From assembly GCA_036244855.1 (NCBI GenBank), contig BQKZ01001703.1, forward strand, positions 1 to 64,000: a stretch of 64,000 nt of DNA, given 5' to 3'. The notes beneath the pieces were generated by a model that was not told where the DNA came from, did not search any database, and saw nothing but the letters and a program-made list of their open reading frames with translations. The position numbers were made by a program, and so were the translations under genes. This DNA comes from Temnopleurus reevesii (lineage: Eukaryota > Echinodermata > Echinoidea > Temnopleuroida > Temnopleuridae). Below, one piece after another: positions 35,601 to 50,600 of this stretch (its first letter is position 1; each line of letters starts with the position of its first letter).

Positions 35601-38600
35601 GTGGCTCAAATACATGTGAAGGAAATAAATGGATGTGCTACACATGGAATGCAGAATGAAGCTGTTTTAGTTTCAGTTAAATGATCTGAATTTGTGTCCC
35701 GATATTTCTAACTTTTGGTCTTTTGCTAAAAAATATAGATTTAATTAACAAATATTCTTGCAGACAATATTGCAGAAGATTGATTAGGAGTGTCAACAAC
35801 AAGTTTCAGTCTATATTTTAGATTTGGAATGTAATCATGCATATTCAGTAGCTCTCCTTGTATGGTTATGTGGGATTTAAAGTTGAATTTGCAGCATGTT
35901 CACTTGATGCATCCATATGAGTTCATATATATGTATTTAGCAGAAGATATAGCCTATTCTAGACAGCATATAGGGGTACTAGTCCACTTTTTTCTTATTT
36001 ATGCAATATTCTAAATGATCTATTTCAATTAAGTTAAAGATTTTTCAAAACATGTTTGATTTTTGTTGCAAATTTCTTCATTTTTTTTTCTTCATCCTGT
36101 TTGTGCGAAAATTTCCTGAACCCGCTACTCCAAATGTTTGGTGATAAAGCTGGATCGGTCATGTAGCCTTTGCCATTGCACCCGATCATACTAATGACAA
36201 GGTTGTGAATGGTCCAGTTTATGTCAAAAAGCTGCGAACGTGTGGGGCATGTGTCTGCAAATAGGTCATTCATTCTTAGCCCAGAGATGATTCAATTTCT
36301 ATGTGCAAGTAATTGAGACCCATCGACCGTAAATTAATAATGAACCTGAAGTAATTACATTGTATTCCAATCTAGTCTTGTACTTCAGACATTTGACTGA
36401 ACTCTTCTAAAAGAAGGGAATTCCTGGATATGAAACAGCTGAATAGGTCAAGTTTTGGGTATATTTTTATGGTGTTCCTATTATAGATTGAGAAATATGA
36501 TCTGATTTATCTGGAAGGTTGGTTAAAAGTTTGTCTAATATTGTGAAATTGATAGGGTCATTATACTTCACATCTTCATTAGATAACACTATAGGAATCC
36601 AAGAGAATTGATCTGGGCCCCGTAACAAAGGTTTGCGATCAATTGCAAGTCTATGGAAAATCATGTACACTGTACGAAAGTTTGCAATTGATCGCAAAAT
36701 CAAATAGCGATTATATAATCACAAATCTTTGTGTTACGGGAATCTAAATTTGCTAGATCACTTTAGTTATGCAAGTTCTGATGTGTAATTTGAAATCCTT
36801 GCTACATGTTATCACTATAGAAGCTCAAAATATGTTACAGTGATCTCAAAGTGATTCCATTGTCCTGATTTTACAGTTACAACAAGTTCAAGCAAGCAAT
36901 TCTGATTAGCACTGTACTTGTTGAGTCTGATAAGTGTATTTAATTATTTAATTTAAATTCAATTATTATTATTATTATTTAAGGCCCATTTTAATGCTCC
37001 CTTTTCCAGGTCTCTAACACCTTGTGAATTGTGATGCTTGGTACTTAGTACATATTATGAATTACCAGTGGTGTTTCATTCAAATACTGATATGGGACCT
37101 GTTTCATGAAGCTGTTGGTAGCGGTATGCATGACTCTACAAATGATTGGTGATCCTTTCGCATGTGCCAACATTGGCCATTATTGAGTGTAGGAAATGAT
37201 CATCAGTCGTTCGTTGAGCCGTGTGTACCACTAGCTCATTGAATTGATTATTATCAAATATGCACAAGGGTGTTTCATCGTTGGGCGTTCTGGTTCAGAT
37301 TAGAATTGTGTTTATAGATTGACGCACGCTGATCAATAGTTATTGAGCTTCCATAAAGTGATTAAGCACTTGGTCTAAAATGGAGGATTAATTTGGGTAA
37401 GGCCGATTATGGGGGCCTATGTGATAATGCAATACATACTGCAAGGTATAATGATTTTATGAGTCTAGGTATTGCCGATATTTAATTATGTTAAGTGCAG
37501 TAATTAAAAAGATTCATTATAAGATAATTTCCCTTGCTGGATGGGTTTAGTTACGTGTACTATATTTACCTTTTCTCTTTGCAACTTGTAAGTACAAGTA
37601 CACCACTTAGACAAGGAGAACATTGATTCCTTTTAGTATGTCATGTGATATGATCATCGATATGGTCTACACTGTACTCTCAGATTCCATTGTTACTTCC
37701 ACATTTATTATCGTGATTTAATGATGTCTTAATTAATGATTAATTCTATGATACTTTCATAACAATAGCCCCTCAAGAATTTACTTTCATATTAATGGCA
37801 CAAATATCGAAGGGATATGAAACCAAATAAAGGTAATTAATAAATTCACTAAAGCAGGATCCACACTGAGAGCCAAAACCTTAATTTTTCAGAAATTATG
37901 ATAGTACTACAGGCGCTTATACGTGCAGTACAAACGAGTTATTCAACTCGCCAAGGGGCCTTGTTTTGGTAAAAAAAAAAGAAGTGAGAAGGTGATTTGA
38001 TTAAGAAGAGAAGATGATAAAGTGATCTGTCCTTACTCTCCTTGGCGCCTTGTCTTAGACGACAAATTGAAAAAGCAACCTCTCCATACTGCCTATGCGC
38101 CTTGTCTTAGACAACAAATTCAAAAAGCAACCTGTCCGTACTGCCTTGGTGCCTTGTCTCGGACGACAAAGTGAAAAGGGGACTTGTACCAAGTCGTCTT
38201 TGCGCTGCAAGTATAAACTTCTGTAAATCTGTCATAGTTTCTGAAAGGTTAAGGTTTTGGCTCTCAATGTGAACCCTACTATAGTCTAAGGACGTGTCTT
38301 GGGAAATTTAGATGTTTGGAAACTGAAAGCAGTTTTGAAAAAAAAATAATTCATTGGTTATCATTATCAAGTGTAATTATTGCTGTTATTGTCTGGGGAA
38401 CAAGAGACTATTTTGGAAAGTTCATGAGCTGTGTCCCTGAAGGTAGATGAACAGTATGCGGTTTATTACTTTCCAAGAGTATATATTCAGCCTTTCATTG
38501 AAATAATAAAGATGTTTGGTTTATAGCAAAATGAACGCCAAAAGTGTGTTGCAAAAAGTAATTTTACAGGATATATTTGCATTCATCCAAGATCAAGAAT

Positions 38601-41600
38601 TTCACAAATTTCTAATGTTTTTTAAAAACGTTTATTGATATTTCATATTCTGTTTTATATATAGGCCTATGTCATGGACTTAATATTCAATTGAAACAAT
38701 CATCACATGTAGATGTAGCTGGCTGGTAACATATTTGATGAGATGGGTTAGACCTGCCCAGTAATTATTTTGATTGTGTGAACTGCGTATGTACGAATGA
38801 ACTCCAGCAGAAGGTTTGAAATTTCCGCGGTTTGTCTATGTAATCACTCAAATGATATATAGGCCTTGGGGTACGTGATCATCAATCAGAGATCAGACGA
38901 GCCTAGAATATTGATTCTTCTGGCTTCAAATCAAATTACCGCTGCAAATTTGGCTTAGTTACCATGCAATATTATTTCTGTGTTTATACTATGCGCTGCA
39001 GGTATGGATATAGAGTATCACACATTATTGAATAGAAGCATGGAAAAGGAGAATGATGAAGATAGTATAGAGAGCGAGAGAGAAGGAGATGGAGAAGAAG
39101 CGTGATAAAGCAGAAGGGGAATGGAGGAAGAGAGAGTATGTTATCAAAGCGCGAAGGAAATGTGTTGACAGAGTATCTCTTCTTGGAAATTTCTGTATGA
39201 CAAATTGATTTTGACAATATACATTTCATTGCAAAACTACAGTTTATTAATTACATAAAGACATTTGATTTCATTGTAACAGTCATCATAATTGCTCCTG
39301 TAAGTGTAAAGAACATAGAGCAGTGAATCTAGTGCATGTGTGTGTTGAACACAAGTCGTGATTTATTATCTTCATGTATTGCCAAAACATTCTTTTGCAT
39401 TTCTTCTTGATTCCAGTCAGCACTATACCATGGGAGGTACTGACACAGACTCGACCCCATTGTATGCTTGTGGATCTTTGGTATTTTCCCATTGAAGAAA
39501 AAGAAGATACCTGTTAGTGTATTCAAACCAGTAGGCCCACATGCTATACACCTACTTGACTCTTGAACTCCTCTGGAGAAACCATATAGGTCCCGCCAGC
39601 CGCTCCCCCGCCAGAGCTGCGAAAATGAACAAACGAGAGATAGCGAGAGTTTAATATGTCAGAAGGCGCATCCTAGAATAGCTGGCATTCCTCTACCTTA
39701 ACATGATTTATTATGTCTATAACAGGTGCACAGAGTATGAGGAGTGTGTTAACCCGGAGCTACCCCATCATTGGTTGGCCTATGATACCGCAGAGTGCAT
39801 TAACATCAATCATATCACTCCAAGCAGCCTACCAAGACAAACCTCACAGGTATGGAACAAGATTTCTTAGTTTGTGTAAACATGCCCCCTCCAATAAGTC
39901 AAGTTCAGTTTATACTACTATGCCGCCACAAATCGTTTGTAAATGTAATTAATCATATATTACAGTTATTAAGATGTCGTATAGAGGTGCTCATGTTCTA
40001 TCAAGTTACAGAACTTGAAGTTGAGAAAGTAATCTTCTGACTTCTGTTGCTCTATCTTGAAATCTGAACCTGCACCGGATTAAATTAGGGCCTGCTTTCA
40101 CTCTCATGAAAAAGCAAGACAAAATAGTTATGGAGATCAATGGGGTTTGAAATCTTGACATTTTGGTGCTCCAAAAGCCATCTTCATCGCGACTATCATG
40201 GACGTAGGCTTGGCAAGTTTTATTCCATGGCAAAATAATAACCATCAATATGAAGCAAAAATAGGCTCCACTTGGATGCCCCCAAGTGCAGTTATCTGTG
40301 AAAACTAAGAACAATATGGTTGATAGAACACATCCATACAAACAACCAGCTCACCTACACATCAACAATCACATCAAATTATGTCCACCGTTTGTCTGTT
40401 CTGAATGATATGACACTTTGAATCATTGCAAAGTAACGTCTAAATGGCAATGTGCATCTGTCTAGAAATATGCTTTCCATTTATTGTCTCTATGCATTAA
40501 ATACGAGGAACTATTTTTGGATTTTTATAATGTAAACAGATCCATTCACTCATTAGAATTGAAACATATTTTTTTAAGTGGTTGTCTTGGATTCGTTTTT
40601 GGCAAGTCACAGATAGGATGTATGCTATGGCTATGTGTTATGCGCTATAAAAGAACTGAATATTATTATTATTATTTTTGATTAACACAATAAAGGACAT
40701 TCAGTTGAGAGCTGGAGTGAATTGATTGTAAGGTACTGAATCTATTTTCAATTACAAGGTTTTCATAAGGACAGTATGTTCAAATATTGGATTTTATTAA
40801 GATAAACAGTGGACCAGCTGATAAAAAACACAGATGTAACAAACTGTTTATATTAACGAGATTTCACTTCATCTCGCAGAATATGTTCTATACCAAAATT
40901 GATTATAATTGTTTTGTTATTTTAGAACACAGAGAAGATCAATTTTATTTCTTCTTGATCTTAGAATAATGAACTGTATATCAATTCAACAATTCTTACA
41001 ACCATGTCAAAAATTTGAGATATTACCTTTAATTTAATTTTCCAATCGAAAAAGACACCATTGTGTGTAATTACTGTAATATTTATTCTGGCCTTGGGCA
41101 ATTAGCCTGGTGTTAGAATCAATCAGCCGGGGTGGAAAATCAATGTTTGTAAAATGACTACATTTCTCATATTTACATCTGCTTGGTGATTCATAGGGTA
41201 AGCATGATATGAGTGTGAGTAAACCAGTAGTGAAAGATGCGTACAGATGTCATGAATACTCGCTGACTGCATGTTTGCTTAGGCATCATTTGACGGGCAA
41301 TTGCTTGATGACCTGAAGTATAGTACATTTCAGAAAATTAGTGTATTTTAAAATTTCTTGAATGAGAAAGCATTTGTATATTCTTACCTACCAGCATAAT
41401 TCCATATTGTTGTCTGTAGTACATTTTTGAAATAATCATAATGATAAAAACATTCATATAGCGCTTTAAACAAAGTGTTTCTAATCGCTCTGTTGCATCA
41501 TTACCCTGCTATAGCATGGCTACCATAAGGTGCTCACTGCTGCATTCAACTAATTTTTTCCTAACAATACCCATTTACGTCACATGGGTTGAGTGCAGCA

Positions 41601-44600
41601 CAATGTGTTTGGGAAGTTGTTAGGTGTCAGCAATTGTTTTGAATCCAACAGATTTCATTGTGCATCCATCTGTCTCCTCTTACATCATTTATTGTCTTCT
41701 ATTATCTCATAGAATGGATTGAGAGATTGGACAAAGTATGTGACTCCCATTTAAGCATTCAAAATCGCTTTAGAATAAAAACAACTTTCCCTCCCCCTTA
41801 TTTTGCTTAGAAATGTAGAACAGATGCCATGCATGCTGTTTACTGAATAAGCAAGGAATTCACTATACTTTGTTTGCTTCTTCTATTGTGAAGGTCTGAA
41901 TGGGAGCTGTTAACTTTGTCCAGTTTCTTTGCCAATTCTACGCACAGTGCATTGTTGAAAGAACACACTGTGAACAGAGGAGACAAAGGATTAGGAGAAA
42001 GGAAACAAATTTATTCTCAGCATTCAAAACAGCCAGATGCACATAGACTTTTTCCTTTACTCATATTCTGCAGGGATTCTGCATGTCGAACAGGTATCGC
42101 TCCTGTAAACATGGGAGCTACTTTTTGCATTCATGAAGCTATAGTGAAGGCTTGAATGAAGTTGATTAGTTGTCCAATTACATTGTCCCTTCTTTTGAAA
42201 ATGATAAGGGTTCACATCAGAAATACATTGACCACCAATTCCGTATATGTTTATCGTGTCCGAAAATCGCACATGGTTCTAACAGTCACAGATGTTTAAT
42301 GCCTGTGAGCAAAAGGAGGGGACAGGTGTGATGAAGTATGGTATTGTTATTTTCTGAATTGCTCACTGCCATATTTCATTCTTTTTAACATCTTACTGAT
42401 GTATAAGCCAATAACGTACATATATTTCTGTTACTTTGGACCACTTTGATATTTTAGCATGTTATTTCATGTTTTTGACAGTATTTGTACAAATAAGAAT
42501 GTGTGTCATACAGATTAGAAATTTTTGCGAAGTCAAAATTGCAAAATTTGCGAATAATGATCCCCGAAATTTCAGCTTACAGATCACATCATTTTAATAC
42601 AATATCACCAGCTATGCAGTAGTGAATCTACAAGTATCCTGTTCAAAACCATAATAACAGGAGCTTTGCATCATACATGCACATAACGGGTTACCGGAAG
42701 TTGGTTATGTCTACTGTCAGTAGATTGTTCCTGTCATTGTATGCCCAATTTCCCTCAATCTCTTGCATGTTGGCAATTTACTTTTTTTATGCCATGTCAT
42801 TATTTCACTTGTTATTAAATAGGTATATTTAACAGATTATGCTTATATACATGCTAAGCCTTTTTCGTTGGGAAAGTGTTGAATCAAATTTGCTGTTTCT
42901 TACATGAGCAAGTTATTTTCTTTGTACAATTTCAGAGTAGTCTGTTTTTAAGAAATTCAGCACCGTGATATCTGTATATTTGCCCCTGTCAGCAAACAAT
43001 TGTGATGCTCACAAACATACGGTAGTTTCTGCACGTTAGCTTCACCCATTTTCCGACCATTGCACGTAATTTTCCTGTACGATCGATGATAAACAGAAGT
43101 GGGTATGGCCAGAGTCTGACGGAGAGAGACCGGACTTCCTGCAGACACAGTCAGGATAACACGAGTGTGACATGAAACCCACAACATAGGAAATGAGAGG
43201 AGTTTTTATCTTATTTGTTTGATGAAATGCTTTATTGTAGACTCTGCATTCTCACCTCTCAATATTCTGGCGCTTAGGATGTGATAATGACAAATAACTT
43301 CCTGCAGTATCTCAGTTTCTTGTATATCCTGTTATATCAGAGTTTCTTGTACTTGCTGGAAAATACTGGGAATGGAAAATAGTGCACGTTTGCAAAACTT
43401 GAGAAATCTCATTCATGGTGCTAAATGCATTATTCATGGTTCAATTTAGGCTATGAATAATCCAATACGGTTACTGATGTTGATATCTTATGAAATATTG
43501 AATTCACTTGAAAATGTGTCAGAATGTACTGACCGTATCTAAATTTGAAGCTGCACTTTCCCGCCCATAGTTGAATGATGATTGAATTACAATTATGATA
43601 AGTCTCTCAATTTCACCTCCTCTCGGTCTGGAAGTCGGTGCTTTTATCTCCCTGTCCTGTCTTCATCTCCCGTTTACAATATGTACGTGTTTGGGTTTCT
43701 CTATCTTTGCCCCGTTTTATCCAGGGAGGTGTTATTTATACTCTCTTTTTCAATCTTTCCTCTCATTCTCTCTCTTTATTTACATGTATCTCTATTTTGC
43801 TGTTGATGTCAGTTATATTTACAGAGATGCCAACTGTTACGAAATATGCAAGAGGTGAAAATTGAAACATGAATAATGCAACAGCTGAACAAAGGGAGAG
43901 CAAACATAACAACAATAACCATATTCTCAGTCATTCACTTTTGGTGAATGCATGTCCCGGGATTATTGGCATCTCTGTATTAGAGTTATCTGCCTTATTT
44001 TGTCATCTAGCTTTCCTTCTCTCTTCCATCATCCATTTCTCTTTTCTCCCCTGTTCCATCCTTCCCTTCAATTCCTAGCTTCCAAATAATTGTGATGCCT
44101 ATTAAATATATAGACACTAACATTTCATTGTAAAATATATTCTTTATTTCTTGCATAATCAGAGAAGAGTGGAGCACCTTATTACTCTTTATACACGGTT
44201 GACAATGACCTTACTATCACAAAAGCATTCTCTCTAAGGAGTTTACAGAGGAAACATGATTAATGGCCTTAATCAGATTTTTGTGGGAATGAAATCACAT
44301 TTGAAGCCTACCTGCTTGTCATTTAATAGTTTCAAATTGAATAATGTACCTGTACGTTGTCAGGCGAAGATGATACTGGCGTTATCTCGTTACTTGTTCC
44401 ATCCTATTAGTGATTTAGTTTAGTAGATTTGGATAACAATCTTATCAGATTAATACCACCTTATGGTATGTAAATAGACACTCCAGTTAAATGCATTATT
44501 TACTCAAGTAAAATGCATTACTCAAAAATGTTTGCCTTGCTTGTAAATGGGACATACAGAAATCCTTTGAACATAGACACGTAAGCGTTAAGTTCAATGA

Positions 44601-47600
44601 GCTCAAGGGATAAATGAAATACCGGTAGGCCTATTCTCTATTTTTCATCGTTTTCTGAAGTATTTTTCAAAAGAACTCATGCCTACAAGTATACTTCACG
44701 CTTTGTTACAGCTGTGCTTCGTAATTCACAGATTTATCCAGAAGCCAGCAGAATTTTGAAGAACACAAGCCCTGACATAACAACAAAGCATTTGATGTGC
44801 TTTTTGATAACCTGAGTGTTCTTTTACATGCATTTCATGGTATGGTGTCATGAATTATTTATTTATGCTTGTTTGTAATACCGGGGATAAGTTCATGAAT
44901 CCATTTCCACCTTTCCATCAAATTCATGAATTTTGGATTTGTCTTTGGAAGGCGAGCTAGGAGAATCAGGAACCCTTTCCGCGGCCCCGCCAAATGTTCC
45001 TCCAAGTGATTTGATATCGGTTGAAGTGAAGAAGCAATTATTGAGGTAAAGCATGCTTGGGCGAAGGCAATCAAACCTATTAATTGCATTCCATCATTAA
45101 ACACAAGCCATAAAGTTTGATGGAAATACTCATTTGCTTGCGTTATGTTCACACTTTGAAGAGGCAGTCCTCCTCCAATGCCGATAAGTGAAGCACACTG
45201 TGGAGTTCCATCACTCTCACTCTCACTTTACAGGGAATTCCAGCTAAATACAAACCGAAAATGGTTTGAGGTACATGTAACAAAAGCAAAACCCAGCCTG
45301 GCCGTTTGTAGTGAATAATGAAAGTGTGTCAAACCAACTGCCCTATTTCACATCACCGGAAAAAGGTCATAACAAAGCCAATTTGAAAGCACTTGCTATA
45401 AAGCACATCCCCTATATTTGAAAGTACAGTTTTTATTAGCTTAGACGATGTTTGAAAAAGAAAAGATATTAGGTGTGTGTGGAATCACTGTGTTTTTTTC
45501 AAGAAACCCTTGTTTGAATGCATTTAAAATGCTATTTTAGAGTTTCCTCATGAGATGAAAGCAGTGATATGTGTAATGTTACCTCCGAGAAGACCTGCAG
45601 ATCTTTTTCACACATAAAATAATTGTCTTTTTGACTTGGCTCCCTTGTGACTGAGCAAAGTCCTCTCAATGTGTAAACACGAATGCTATCCACTGACTCA
45701 CTGACTCTGAGTGGGGACACCATACACATTAAAAGGTGAACACAGACCAAATGTAATTTATGTGAATGATGAGAGGAGAGGCAGCCCTTTCTCAAGCACA
45801 TCATTCCCTAGATGAGCTCCGTATAATCACCACATTTGCCAGCAATAATTGAATGAAAATCCATTTCATATGTGCTTCCAACTTTAAAGGGGTTTTCCCA
45901 AATTGAGTGGCACTTTTGAAAATGGGAATGCTGGTATGCACTCTGATTCCAATTTGCTGTCAATTGAAATATTACCGTTTTAATAACAAGTGTCTGAAAA
46001 GACGATATGTAGATAGATATACAATAAATCATAATTAATTTTTTTTCTCCATTTATTCACATTGCTTCAATTTCTGACATTTTCATAGCACTTTTTTGTA
46101 TTTTATATCATACATGTATGTATAATTTTTTGTTGTTGATATGTTTTACTTTTTTAATGAATCGTTACACATCCCTTATATTAATTATGAAACATTGTAT
46201 CCAATTTGTTGACTAAGTAGGCTTTTAATGTTGGCAATTCTTGTTGCGATACTGTTATCTAAATCACTAAATTATATATTTCTAATTGCTATACAGCAAG
46301 GTATGAATGAGTTCATATTTAATTTCAAAATATATTTTTAGGAATTTGTATGCATTGGGTGATTTATATGTGGAAATTATATAATATAGTGATGCTCTTA
46401 ATGGGTAGTGGCAAAATTTTCAGCAAATTTCTTGCATATAGTGCAATGGCAAATCAAAAGTCGAAGGCAATTGATTTCCAATCTACTCCTTTTTTTAAAT
46501 TTTATTAGAATTGCTCTTTTAAGATTCTAGAAGCCAACGTAGTGTAATAATGTGGAGTACTTTTACCATTTTACCCTATGGATATTGACAAGTTGCGGTT
46601 TTTAAAGCTCATTACTACTCCTACAGTGCTTTAATGCGTCTTATTGATTATGCAGAGGGAAAGGCAAGTATTTAACAAAGCATACTTCCCAATTTCATGC
46701 CGGTTTCACAAGCCGCACTTTTACAACAAAACGGCGATGGAGTTTCAACAATTCTTTCTCAGACTATTCTGCAGGGTAACTAGATTTTTATTCATGTGTA
46801 TCAACTTATGTAGACACTTTGAGCGTTGATCATTGTAGGATATAGCACATTGGCTTGAGGCAGTCTGATAAATTATGCAGAGTTATTTGATAATTTCAGC
46901 AATCAGAATCCATGCGTGTAATGGAGAGGGGCCTGCTGAAGTTAGCAGAAGAAATGTGCAGAAGGCATTAACCTGTGTACGAGGAGCCAATGACTCTGCC
47001 ATATGGTATTCTCTAAATTAAATTTTCAAAAGTTGAGCCTCGAGCTTTCGTTTGACATTGATGTGTTTATGTGTTTTTGAAAATGAAAGTGTAATTTGAA
47101 ATCACTGTTAAATAGGGCAGAATATTAGGAGATGGTTGCATGTTTACTTCTTCTTTATTAGCTACGTTGTATGTTGCCTGAAGTGTTACTCTTCAAAGCA
47201 GTTGTACAAATCCTTCTGTTTGTTCTTGAATAAAATATGAGGGTGAATTATGATGCCAAACATGATGTATAAATACCCAAGAGCCTAATTGCAAGTTTGA
47301 ATCACTTTTTGAACAAAGGAAAGAGTGTGGAATACATGAAAATTGTACTTGAAAGTCTGAAAGTTTGAAAGCTTGCTGTGCTGCTTTTTTCATTAACGAA
47401 TTAAACAAAACATTATGACAAAAAGCATTACTTGATTTCACTTACACTCTTCAAATAAAAATGGAAAAAAAAACACCGAAATTATTATGCGGGAAATTAC
47501 AGAAGCTTCATTCATTATTTCAGTACAACCATTCATGTTACTCGGGAGAGAAAAATGGTAAATAGGGTATAATTGGATTTGCAGCCATCTGCCGTCCTTG

Positions 47601-50600
47601 CAATACTGAAGATACCTGCCTGAATATCACAAGTTTGCAGACATGCTCTGAAGTCCAAATTATAATCACATTTGCCAGCTTTAAATATCTACCTTTTTAC
47701 TTTCTCAATGTTGTATGCTCTTGAAATTTGTGATACCAAATAAAATGGTTATTTGGGTGCCCTCCACTGAACTGAGCTTCAGAAATTAGCTTGAAAAGCA
47801 AAAGAAATTTGTAAATAAGTATATGAAATATGTTATAGAGAGTCATTTACATAGTACATTGCTATTATTTATCTGCACTAGTAATCTGTTTCTGTAGAAT
47901 ACTGTATAAGCCAATATTTTGGCGTACAGATATTTTCGCGATTTCTGACCAGTTTAACACATTGGCGTGTTGTTATTTTCATGTTTTTGAAAGTGTTTGT
48001 ATACAAATGAATGTGCATCATATAGAGTGGAAATTTTCGCGAGGCCATAACCGCGAAATTAGCGAAAATAAAACCACCGCGAAAATTTCAGCTTATACAT
48101 TACCTTTGAGGGATTTGTAAGGTCCTGGCACGTTAGAGGCTGAAGATTCCATCATTATTTTCAGATAAAATGGAATAAATTAAGAAGAATTAATTTTTTT
48201 TCCTGACTGACCGACATTATTTTGCAAAAATGACTTTCTTGGGCAACTGAACAGTTTTTTTTCTTGGCATTATGTTCCTCATGATTGATGGTTTTTATAT
48301 ATTTTTTAACAGCTAAATTTAGTGGTATTCCGTGAAATAAAGATAGGGAATTTATAGTATTCAGCATTTTATGAGACATTAAATCATATATTCCAACTTT
48401 TGTTCTCTTTTAAGCAACTTTTGTATACGTTAGCTCCCATCTGTTCACCAAGAAAATAGAAATTGATAGATAGATCTTTTGGCTCTCCTCTTCATTAAAG
48501 CTGATATGTGTAATATTTGGTTTTAGTAATTTAGGAATGATTTATAATATTTTAGATAATTCCTCACCAGTCCTAACAAAACTTTATAAACTTCATGTTA
48601 AATGTTGTAAGAATGAAATTGACGAGTATTGACTCCATTCCAATGAATGTTGACATATGCAATGGTTATTGATATGACCCATTGTTTTACCTTGGTCAAG
48701 GTGAGTCGCTTCTCTAGCTTGCTTTATTGCTACACTCTAACAATTACACACGTATTAATGTCTTATCAATGATGTGTCTTATCAATGATCCTGTAAAATT
48801 TAGGACACCGTTTTGAAATTTATTTTGTTCTAACACACTCTCTAGGTCTGCATTTTTTTTAAAAATCATAATAGTTCTGATTTATTTTCGAATTGCACAA
48901 CCATGATCCACATTTCACGATAGTGTCAATAGGGATATGGGAATGGAAGAGATTCAGATACGGGAGATTCAGGAAACATTGAGAGGAAACATTTTTAGAA
49001 AAAGGCAATGTACATGTATATGTCTTCTGCATTACTCTTTCTGATCTAATGTTATCAAATATCAATTCCGTTTACATCATATTTGACAAGGAATGTCTCT
49101 TTCTCTTTCCTGTAGGACATCAAGTTTTCTGTTGCTCACCTGCCCAGTCTAGAGACCGCTTCCTACTCGTGCCGCTTCGATACAGTCGACTCCTCCGTTA
49201 CCTCAGTCGTTGGCAACAACGTGACATGTCAGTCACCAGCAACCAATCAACTTCCTCCGATACAGCAAGGCAGTGGTGAGATAACTTGTAAATCCGTTCT
49301 GGGATTAAAGAGACTGGGGAAGGGGTATTCTCTCGGTTTTAGGGGGAACACCCCTGTGGTTGTTGAAAGGGAGGGATCATGGGTTGAGGACATACGTGTG
49401 TCATAATCAGCGATTGATTCATGAGTTCGTCCTCTTGAGGAAACTCCTCTTCAGTGAAAGAATCTATTATTGTCTAGCCAGATGAACGGACTGGGTGCGA
49501 GGTGACTAGTCTGTGGCTGCAGGGTGTCTTGAGGTTTGAGGTCAACCAACAGGTTATGAAGGAATAAATGTTTATTAAATAAGGATATGTCTTGAATTTA
49601 TAAGGAGAAGACACTCAATATTTCTTACAAATATTACGTGTCATGAATTTATCATGCCACAGATTACAGAAAGGTACTTATGCTGTTTCTTTTTATAGGT
49701 TTTCATGCTTCCAAATATGGACTGTGATCTTGATCTAGATTTTAAACAAATAAAATATTAATATTTCAATAAACATTAAAAGTAATGTTATTGTCAGTTA
49801 ATTTGATGCTTGGAACAATTCGTTTCAATCATAAAATAAAAAATTCTTGCATCACCTTGATGTTTTAGTTTGTATTTTTATTTGGTTGATGATATTCCCT
49901 TACGAGTATTTCACTTTTTTTGCTGGAAAGGGAAACACTGTGTAATTATATTTCTTTCAGACAGTTTGGTTGATAGACAGCATTATGATGCAGCCAATGT
50001 GTAGATCTCTTTCAAGTGGGAGAAAGCAAACATTTTCATTCCAAAACAGACATAGCTTTCTAAAGACAGGGACATTCAGACTGTCTAGAGGCAAAGAAAA
50101 CACTTACATTTCATCCTTAAGGGGCAATGCCCTCACTTAAGATATTAACTGAACCCTTGAGTTGATACTAAAGCTTCAATATTTGCCTACCTTCGGCAGT
50201 CATAAAGTGATGAAAGTGAAAATGTATCAATTTAGTTCCACTTAGGGCTGTCTGATGTTTTGCAATATGGATTATGATTTGGAAATAATATGCAGTTACT
50301 TGAAATGCTTGTAGGCATGTTGGCGGTTCAATTTGTGTCTCTTTGAGGTCTAATATGAGTGGGATGTAGAAGAAACAAAAAGCTGAAGAGTAGCATGCTT
50401 AGTAGACATTCCATTCTGCCTTATTCCAATCAACTGCAAGATAATCAGATGTGTGGCCAACGTGTAAGTCTCTTGAAATTCATCATTAAAAAATTTCCAA
50501 TAAAAATGGGAATGTTGAATTGGAGACAAATACTCAATCATGTTGGTCATTTGCCAGGCTTGATTACTCATTTGTAGTATGATATTGTCAAGTCTGTCTT

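Larger units (their letters stand above)
34411..39725 (+). other. Plexin intron 4 (5.3 kb), between the two PSI-1 exons
   Basis: Bounded by GTTAGT and CTATAACAG. It contains a cluster of GATAA and TAATTA motifs at 34835-34990, a GC-richer segment at 35150-35560, MITEs at 36615 and 37854, and a purine-rich tract at 39035-39137. No exon is recognised. Confidence 0.85.
39850..49115 (+). other. Plexin intron 5 (9.3 kb)
   Basis: Bounded by GTATGG and CCTGTAG. It contains SINE fragments at 40585 and 41450, MITEs of one family at 42400 and 47903, a GC-richer patch at 44880-45160, CT-rich stretches around 43600-43800, and a 17-bp tandem (GTCTTATCAATGAT) near 48755. No further exon is recognised. Confidence 0.85.

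Noticed and set aside
39713..39952. 79-codon + frame overlapping exon 5
   Set aside because: It is in the wrong phase for plexin. The correct frame gives the PSI-1 tail with conserved cysteines and a clean phase match to exons 4 and 6.
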